A stretch of DNA of 11,154 bases from Bacillota bacterium (GTDB taxonomy: Bacteria > Bacillota > Dethiobacteria > Dethiobacterales > Dethiobacteraceae): contig JANKMV010000039.1 of assembly GCA_024650095.1 (NCBI GenBank), positions 1-11,154 of the forward strand, given 5' to 3'. The translations under genes were made by a program, and so were the position numbers. Positions 5,742-11,154 of this stretch are shown piece by piece. Positions within the stretch are counted from its first letter, which is position 1. Every line of letters starts with the position of its first letter. The notes beneath the pieces were generated by a model that worked only from the letters and a program-made list of their open reading frames with translations, did no database searches and was not told where the DNA came from.

Positions 5742-7524
5742 AGTTAGAGTAGGTCTGGGAACTTGTGGGATTGCTGCCGGTGCACAAAAAACCTACAATG
5801 CCATTGTTCCGCTATTGGAGGCACAAGGGATTACACCAGAAAAAGTTGGCTGTATGGGAATGTGCTATAATGAGCCGTTGGTGGAAGTGATCGCACCAGA
5901 CGGGCAATCTTATGTTTATGGCAGCGTCACACCGGATGAAGTGGAAACCATCATTGAACAACATATTGTTGGCGGTACTGCTGTACAAGATCTGTTGGTT
6001 TTGTCTCCTGTGGGCGATACTGATGATCAGCCCTTCATGGCAAAACAGCATCGCATGCTCCTAGAGCATCTCGGTAAAATTAATCCAGAAAGTATCGATA
6101 GTTATCTCGAAGTAGGCGGATACGACGCCACCAAGAAAGCGTTAAGCATGACACCTGAGGAAGTTATCGCAGAAGTAGAGCAATCGGGCTTACGTGGTCG
6201 CGGCGGTGCGGGTTTCCCCACTCATTTGAAGTGGAAATTTACTCGCCAGTACGAAGGGGAGCAAAAGCATATCGTTTGTAACGCTGATGAGGGCGACCCC
6301 GGCGCGTTCATGGATCGCAGTGTGCTAGAGAGTAACCCACATGGTGTGCTAGAAGGCATGCTTATTGCGGGTTATGCCATTGGTGCAACGGAAGGCTATA
6401 TCTACTGTCGTGCCGAGTACCCATTGGCTATTCGTAACTTGCATCTAGCCATTGCTCAAGCCACAGAGCGTGGCTTCATGGGTAAGAATATTTTAGATTC
6501 TGGCTTTGATTTTAGCATACAGATTCGCGAAGGTGCAGGTGCCTTTGTCTGTGGTGAGGAAACAGCTCTGCTGATGTCCATTGAAGGGAAAAGGGGTATG
6601 CCCCGTTTTCGTCCGCCCTTCCCCGCTGAAAAAGGCTTGTTTGATCGCCCCACTTGTATTAATAACGTGGAAACGCTAGCGAATATCCCTTGTATTATTT
6701 CCAAGGGTTCTGCAGCGTATAACACGCTCGGTACTGAAACAAGCAAGGGTACTAAAGTTTTTGCCCTCGCAGGCAAAGTTAATCGTGGAGGCCTAGTAGA
6801 GGTTCCCATGGGCTTAACCGTGAATGAAATTGTTTTTGGTGATCTTGATTTGTGTCAGTATGATCATAAACTGTTTAAAGCTGTACAAACAGGAGGTCCC
6901 TCGGGTGGATGTATTCCCGCTGCACTGGGTGATACTCCCGTCGACTATGATTCACTAAAAGCCATTGGTGCCATTATGGGCTCTGGCGGTATGCTAATTA
7001 TGGATGACGAAACCTGTATGGTGGACGTAGCTCGTTTCTTCTTAAGTTTTACGTGTGAAGAGTCATGCGGCAAATGTACCTTCTGTCGTACGGGCACCAA
7101 GAAAATGCTGGAAATATTAGAGAGAATTACTGAGGGTAAGGGCAAAGAGAGTGATATTGATTTACTTGAAGAATTGGGTAAAAAGGTGATAGCCGGCTCA
7201 CTATGTGGCTTAGGGCAAACTGCGCCCAATCCTGTTTTAACCACCATCAAGTATTTCCGGGATGAATATATGGCCCATGTTACAGATAAGTGCTGTCCCG
7301 CTAAACAATGTAAGGCGTTAATCCGCTATGAGATTCTTCCAGAAGCCTGCGTAGCTTGTGGCCTCTGTAAAAAACAATGCCCCGTCAATGCAATTTCAGG
7401 TGAAAGAAAGACGCCCCACGTTATTGATCCGGAAGCGTGTATCCGCTGTGGGCTTTGTGTAAACAGCTGTAAATTTAATAGTATTGTGGTCACCACTGGT
7501 GCTCCGGAACCTGCGCTGCAGTAG
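5722..7524 (+). CDS. stnB: Electron-bifurcating transhydrogenase StnB-like subunit (NuoF/HydB family, NADH/FMN)
   Basis: NADH-binding flavoprotein subunit, predicted cytoplasmic. The 600 residues contain, in order: an N-terminal thioredoxin-like [2Fe-2S]-type domain (1-90, Cys15, Cys44, Cys48); the NADH/FMN domain with GRGGAGFPT (159-167) and CNADEGDPGAF (186-196); the C-terminal NuoF helical domain with its [4Fe-4S] ligands Cys449, Cys452, Cys455 (SCGKCTFC) and Cys495; and a two-cluster ferredoxin with Cys543/546/549/553 and Cys573/576/579/583. This layout is that of HydB rather than plain NuoF, which lacks both end domains. The start is ATG 5722 with GGGGGAG 7 nt upstream; an in-frame GTG at 5677 lies inside stnC without a good ribosome binding site. 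In HydABC-type enzymes this subunit carries the FMN where bifurcation is thought to occur. Oddity: only three N-terminal cluster cysteines are visible; the position aligning with Cys88 of StnC is not Cys. Confidence 0.88.
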   Translation: MGNLPYKVRVGLGTCGIAAGAQKTYNAIVPLLEAQGITPEKVGCMGMCYNEPLVEVIAPDGQSYVYGSVTPDEVETIIEQHIVGGTAVQDLLVLSPVGDTDDQPFMAKQHRMLLEHLGKINPESIDSYLEVGGYDATKKALSMTPEEVIAEVEQSGLRGRGGAGFPTHLKWKFTRQYEGEQKHIVCNADEGDPGAFMDRSVLESNPHGVLEGMLIAGYAIGATEGYIYCRAEYPLAIRNLHLAIAQATERGFMGKNILDSGFDFSIQIREGAGAFVCGEETALLMSIEGKRGMPRFRPPFPAEKGLFDRPTCINNVETLANIPCIISKGSAAYNTLGTETSKGTKVFALAGKVNRGGLVEVPMGLTVNEIVFGDLDLCQYDHKLFKAVQTGGPSGGCIPAALGDTPVDYDSLKAIGAIMGSGGMLIMDDETCMVDVARFFLSFTCEESCGKCTFCRTGTKKMLEILERITEGKGKESDIDLLEELGKKVIAGSLCGLGQTAPNPVLTTIKYFRDEYMAHVTDKCCPAKQCKALIRYEILPEACVACGLCKKQCPVNAISGERKTPHVIDPEACIRCGLCVNSCKFNSIVVTTGAPEPALQ

Positions 7525-7559
7525 ATGCAGTTAACCTTCGAAATAAATGAGGTGTAAAA

Positions 7560-10500
7560 ATGCCAAAAGTTCAAATATGGATAAACGGAAATGAGGTTTG
7601 GGCTGAGGACGGGAGCAACCTGTTGGAGGCGTCTCTTGCCGCTGACATTCATATCCCCCATCTTTGCCACGACCCGCGGTTAAAACCGTTTGGTTCTTGT
7701 CGGATGTGTTTTGTGGAGATTGAAGGTGGCCGCGGTCCTGTGCCTTCTTGTGGTAATGTCGTTAAGGAAGGCATGAAAGTTACCACGGATAGCGTGCCTG
7801 TTTTAGCGCTGCGCAAAACGGCACTAGAGCTTCTCATGACTGAACACTGTGGTGACTGTGTTGCCCCTTGTCAATTAGCATGTCCAGCTCATATTGATAT
7901 TCAAGGCTTCATCGCCCATATTGCCAACGGGCAACGAGATGCAGCCGCTTCTCTAATTAAAGAACAACTACCCTTCCCCTCTGTTTGTGGTCGGGTGTGT
8001 CCCCGTTTTTGTGAAGATGCTTGTCGCCGTAACATCGTCGACGAGCCCGTTGATATCTGTGCCCTCAAGCGGTATGCCGGCGATTTTGATTTAGCTAATT
8101 TCAACACCTATGCACCCACACCGTTGCCGGATACAGGCAAACGTGTAGCTGTCGTTGGTGGTGGTCCAGCTGGTCTTAGCGCTGCCTATTATTTGGCGCT
8201 GACGGGTCATCAGGTAACGCTCTATGATAAAGGCCCACAGTTGGGCGGCATGTTACGTTATGGCATTCCCGAATATCGCTTGCCAAAAGCAACGTTAGAT
8301 CAGGAAATTACGTTGATTACCGATCTTTGTCAAGATGTTCGCTTAGGTGAAGTCATGGGTAGTGATTTCACATTAGAGTCTCTCCGTGAAGAGTATGATG
8401 CCGTATTTCTCGGGTTAGGTAGCCAGTCTGCGCAAATGTTAGGTTTGGAGAAAGAAGATACACCTGGCATTTTAAACGGCATTGGTTTCCTACGCGATGT
8501 TGTGGAGGGTCATGCACCCGATCTTGGACGTAATGTGGTTGTGGTGGGTGGCGGTAATACCGCCATGGATGCTGCTCGCACCGCCGTCCGTTTAGGTGCA
8601 GACGTGGTAACGGTGGTTTATCGCCGTGGCCGTGAAGAAATGCCCGCTAATCCTGAAGAAATCCTTGAAGCGGAAGAAGAAGGCGTACAGTTCCAACTAC
8701 TCACTAACCCGCAAAGTTACATTTGCGGTGAGGATCATGTGGAAGGTTTGGAATGCATGCGCATGGAGCTAGGTGAACCCGATGCGTCCGGTCGTCGTCG
8801 CCCTGTGGCGATTAAAGATTCACAATTTACTCTACCCGTAGATACCGTTATTCTTGCCATTGGCCAAGCATTGGAGCGGGAAGAAGTAGAATCTTGTGGC
8901 TTGGATCTCACCCAGCGTGGTAACCTACAAACCGACGCGACCACAGGTCTTACCTGTTTCGCAGGCGTCTTCTCGGCCGGTGACTGTGTTACTGGACCTC
9001 GTACGGTGGTGGAAGCTGTGGGTGCAGCTAAAAAAGTGGCTCTTTCCATTGACCAGTTTCTTAATGGTCGTGAGATTGTGCCGCAACGTGAAGATTTCAA
9101 TTGCACCATGGGTGAAAACCTCGAAGATCTCAACCCTGCCGATTTTGCCGATAAAGAACAATTGCCCCGTCAGCACGCTGTGCATCTTGCACCCGCTGAA
9201 CGTAAAGAACATTTTAAAGAATTCAATCTCGGACTCACACCCGAGGCCGCTTTAGAAGAAACCAACCGTTGTATGTCCTGTGGTTGCCAAGATGCATTTA
9301 ATTGTCAATTGCGCAGCCTAGCGGATGAGTTCGAGGTGGATATCGACCGTCTCGGCACCCAAGAAAAACGCTACAGCATTATTGAAAATGAATTTGTAGT
9401 CCAGGACGAAAATAAATGTATTCTCTGCGGTAACTGTGTACGCATTTGCCAGGAAGTACAAGATAACGGTGTGCTCGGTTTTGTCAACCGCGGCTTTGAT
9501 ACCACGGTCAAACCCAACATGGGCATCCCCCTTTCAAGTACCCAATGCGAATCCTGTGGTCAGTGCATTTCTGCTTGTCCCACAGGAGCGCTCACCGCTC
9601 CTGGACTATTTGCCAAGCCCGGTCCCTTTAAAGACGACCGTGTTGTATCAACAACTTGTACAGGTTGTAGCACGGGTTGCGCTGTAGAGCTGCATGTCGC
9701 GGCAGAGCGTATTACGGAAATTACGTCACCGCTGCGTACGAGCATCAATGATGGTAACCTTTGTAATCGTGGTCGTTTTGCAGCTAAGTTTGTGCATGAT
9801 GCCGATCGTCTCACCACTCCCCTCGTTCGTGATGGCGACGAACTTGTAGCTGCGAACTGGGACAAAGCATTAAGTGTTGCCAGTGGCATCTTTGCTAAAG
9901 CCACCGAATGGCAAGGCCCAGATGGCACTGCGGTGCTGGTTACTCCCTTCCTGAGTAATGAAGAAAACTATTTAGCACAAAAATTTGCCCGCACGGTACT
10001 GAACACAAACAATATCTCCAGTACACAACCGGTGCCGGAGGTCAGTGCCAACGCCTATGTTACGTATAAAGACGTGGAAAATAGTGACTTGATTCTTGTG
10101 GTGGGTACTGATTTAACGGTCGAATTTCCCATAATAGCAAATAAAGTCCGTACTGCCGTTGCCAATGGTAGCAAGTTGGCCATTATGACGGAACAGCCGA
10201 CACGCTTGGATAAATATGCAGATTATTCGCTGCTTGTGAATCCCGATAGTACGTTGGAGTTACTGTATGCTCTCCATGGTTATGCCTATAGTAATGGCAT
10301 GCTACGTGAAGATGCATCAGTACCGTATACGGAAGAAGACATCAAACGCTTGGTTGCAGAGATCCCTGCACTTGCTCGTGTTCGTGCTACTAAAACCATC
10401 GAAATGCTAGAAGAGCTGGTGGCAGCACAAAATCCAGTGGTCATCTTTAATGGAGAGACACTGAGCAGTGATGAGCAGTATATCTTGAACGAAATCGTTT

Positions 10501-11111
10501 GGGCAGCCGAGAAAACATGCAATGGTGGCGGTTTATTGGCCATGTATGATGGCGGTAACGCCCGTGGTCAGTTGGATATGGGTGTGCATCCCGACCTACT
10601 TCCCGGACGTATGCCAGTGAGTGACGAAGCCGCTGCAAAACGTTTTGCCGCCGTCACAGGGCAAGCTGTACCGCAGAATGCAGGGTATGATCTGGCAGAA
10701 ATCGTCGATAGAATTGCTCGAGGTGAAATCCTCAGTACGCTTATTATTGGCGATGATATTGAATTGACACCGGAAGTCATTGGTGCCAACACCCTTGTGG
10801 TGGCCATGGCAACAACCTGGCGTGATGATTTAGCGTTAGCCGATGTCGTTTTGCCAGCAGCCACATATGCTGAAACCACAGGTACCATTATCAACAGTGA
10901 AGGTCGCCTTTCCAAGCTGAACGCTGCCCTTGCCCCGCTGGGCGGGAAAGACAACTTGGAAGTGTTACAAGCCTTGGCTGCTGCTATGGGTAAGCCTTTT
11001 GCCACACAAACGGCTGCTGAAGTTTTAACTGAAGCCAAAGATGTGGGTGCCCTTACCTTTGACGACCATGCTTGCTGTGCTTCCTGCTGCTCAAGCCAAG
11101 AAACGGCGTAA
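7560..11111 (+). CDS. stnA: Electron-bifurcating transhydrogenase StnA-like subunit: NuoG / NfnB(GltD) / ferredoxin / MopB-like fusion
   Basis: Predicted NADP(H)-reactive subunit of a Stn-type complex coupling NADH and reduced ferredoxin to NADP+. The 1183 residues are one unbroken frame. Domains: plant-type [2Fe-2S] ferredoxin as in NuoG/HydA (Cys36, 47, 50, 64); GltD/NfnB-type double cluster region (Cys97, 100, 104, 108 and Cys143, 147, 151, 155); FAD domain with GGGPAGL (200-206) and AGD (473-475); NADP(H) domain with GGGNTAMDAAR (330-340) and VYRRGREEMP, the Arg355-Arg356 pair suiting NADP(H); a Cys571/574/576/582 motif; a two-cluster ferredoxin (Cys620/623/626/630, Cys663/666/669/673); and a molybdopterin-oxidoreductase [4Fe-4S] site (Cys700/703/707/735) followed by a shortened MopB-like domain ending near ADVVLPAATYAE. 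No catalytic Cys or Sec is apparent, as in NuoG. The tail is Cys-rich (HACCASCC). No [FeFe]-hydrogenase motifs are present. The start is ATG 7560 with TGAGGTG 5 nt upstream, 35 bp after stnB. Confidence 0.85.
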   Translation: MPKVQIWINGNEVWAEDGSNLLEASLAADIHIPHLCHDPRLKPFGSCRMCFVEIEGGRGPVPSCGNVVKEGMKVTTDSVPVLALRKTALELLMTEHCGDCVAPCQLACPAHIDIQGFIAHIANGQRDAAASLIKEQLPFPSVCGRVCPRFCEDACRRNIVDEPVDICALKRYAGDFDLANFNTYAPTPLPDTGKRVAVVGGGPAGLSAAYYLALTGHQVTLYDKGPQLGGMLRYGIPEYRLPKATLDQEITLITDLCQDVRLGEVMGSDFTLESLREEYDAVFLGLGSQSAQMLGLEKEDTPGILNGIGFLRDVVEGHAPDLGRNVVVVGGGNTAMDAARTAVRLGADVVTVVYRRGREEMPANPEEILEAEEEGVQFQLLTNPQSYICGEDHVEGLECMRMELGEPDASGRRRPVAIKDSQFTLPVDTVILAIGQALEREEVESCGLDLTQRGNLQTDATTGLTCFAGVFSAGDCVTGPRTVVEAVGAAKKVALSIDQFLNGREIVPQREDFNCTMGENLEDLNPADFADKEQLPRQHAVHLAPAERKEHFKEFNLGLTPEAALEETNRCMSCGCQDAFNCQLRSLADEFEVDIDRLGTQEKRYSIIENEFVVQDENKCILCGNCVRICQEVQDNGVLGFVNRGFDTTVKPNMGIPLSSTQCESCGQCISACPTGALTAPGLFAKPGPFKDDRVVSTTCTGCSTGCAVELHVAAERITEITSPLRTSINDGNLCNRGRFAAKFVHDADRLTTPLVRDGDELVAANWDKALSVASGIFAKATEWQGPDGTAVLVTPFLSNEENYLAQKFARTVLNTNNISSTQPVPEVSANAYVTYKDVENSDLILVVGTDLTVEFPIIANKVRTAVANGSKLAIMTEQPTRLDKYADYSLLVNPDSTLELLYALHGYAYSNGMLREDASVPYTEEDIKRLVAEIPALARVRATKTIEMLEELVAAQNPVVIFNGETLSSDEQYILNEIVWAAEKTCNGGGLLAMYDGGNARGQLDMGVHPDLLPGRMPVSDEAAAKRFAAVTGQAVPQNAGYDLAEIVDRIARGEILSTLIIGDDIELTPEVIGANTLVVAMATTWRDDLALADVVLPAATYAETTGTIINSEGRLSKLNAALAPLGGKDNLEVLQALAAAMGKPFATQTAAEVLTEAKDVGALTFDDHACCASCCSSQETA

Positions 11112-11128
11112 ATAACAGTCATAATAAA

Positions 11129-11154
11129 AACTGCCTGTCAGCCGACAGGCAGTT
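11129..11154 (+). terminator. Terminator hairpin of the redox operon, cut at the window edge
   Basis: A perfect 11-bp stem, AACTGCCTGTC (11129-11139) with GACAGGCAGTT (11144-11154), around the tetraloop AGCC, 17 bp after the stnA stop. The expected T-tract would lie beyond the window; AAAA just before the stem would also let it act in the other direction. Confidence 0.75.

Noticed and set aside
5193..11111. HydABC-type [FeFe] hydrogenase operon
   Set aside because: The large subunit has no H-cluster motifs (TSCCPxW, MPCxxK, MACxGGC) and carries a GltD-like flavoprotein instead.
5193..11111. Respiratory complex I (nuoEFG)
   Set aside because: No membrane or quinone-module subunits follow; a terminator comes directly after the third gene. 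StnB has HydB-type extra Fe-S domains and StnA has an inserted NADP(H) flavoprotein.
7560..11111. Formate dehydrogenase alpha subunit
   Set aside because: The MopB-like domain is short, with no apparent catalytic Cys or Sec and no in-frame TGA.
10568..11122. 184-aa minus-strand open frame opposite the stnA 3' end
   Set aside because: It is antisense to a well-supported domain, its translation resembles no family, and it runs through the end of stnA; treated as a shadow of the coding strand.

Overview
The window looks like a piece of chromosome from a strictly anaerobic, low-to-mid GC Firmicute. The best guess is a Sporomusa-like member of the Negativicutes or another clostridial anaerobe. 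This rests on strong AGGAGG-type ribosome binding sites, sigma-A-like promoters with extended -10 boxes, a Bacillus/Clostridium-type ThiI without a rhodanese domain, and a three-gene set matching the Sporomusa-type transhydrogenase (Stn). The taxonomic call is inference. No rRNA, tRNA, transposase or CRISPR array was seen.

Layout, all genes on the + strand. (1) 1-789 is the 3' part of a cell-wall glucosaminidase (SH3b plus GH73), cut by the left edge and closed by a terminator at 816-853. (2) 1111-1638 is a cytoplasmic cyclophilin-type prolyl isomerase with its own promoter at 1051-1080, which rules out the longer ORF beginning at 1021. (3) 1639-2059 is a gene-free stretch with a 20-bp palindrome, a terminator-like hairpin at 1879-1930 and an extended -10 promoter. 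(4) 2060-4395 is a two-gene operon, cysteine desulfurase plus thiI, overlapping by 4 nt, for sulfur transfer to tRNA 4-thiouridine and possibly thiamine. It ends at a terminator (4433-4480). (5) 4481-4865 is a regulatory region: two tandem copies of a 67-68 bp hairpin-forming repeat, an inverted repeat with a Rex-like half, and two candidate promoters. (6) 4866-11111 is a four-gene redox operon with a terminator at the right edge: a 95-aa stand-alone Lrp/AsnC ligand-binding-type (RAM) protein, then stnC (NuoE/HydC-like), stnB (NuoF/HydB-like) and stnA, a 1183-aa fusion of a NuoG-like ferredoxin module, an NfnB/GltD-like flavin NADP(H) module, two [4Fe-4S] ferredoxins and an inactive molybdopterin-oxidoreductase-like domain.

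How the redox genes should work together (established for the families, inferred here): StnC and StnB form the NADH/FMN module of HydABC- and complex-I-type enzymes. StnA replaces the hydrogenase subunit with an NADP(H)-reactive flavoprotein. The complex is therefore expected to be a soluble electron-bifurcating transhydrogenase linking NADH, ferredoxin and NADPH pools, not a hydrogenase, formate dehydrogenase or membrane complex I. The most unusual items are the StnA fusion with its C-terminal Cys-Cys-x2-Cys-Cys tail, the small RAM-domain protein heading the operon, and the tandem hairpin repeat upstream of it.
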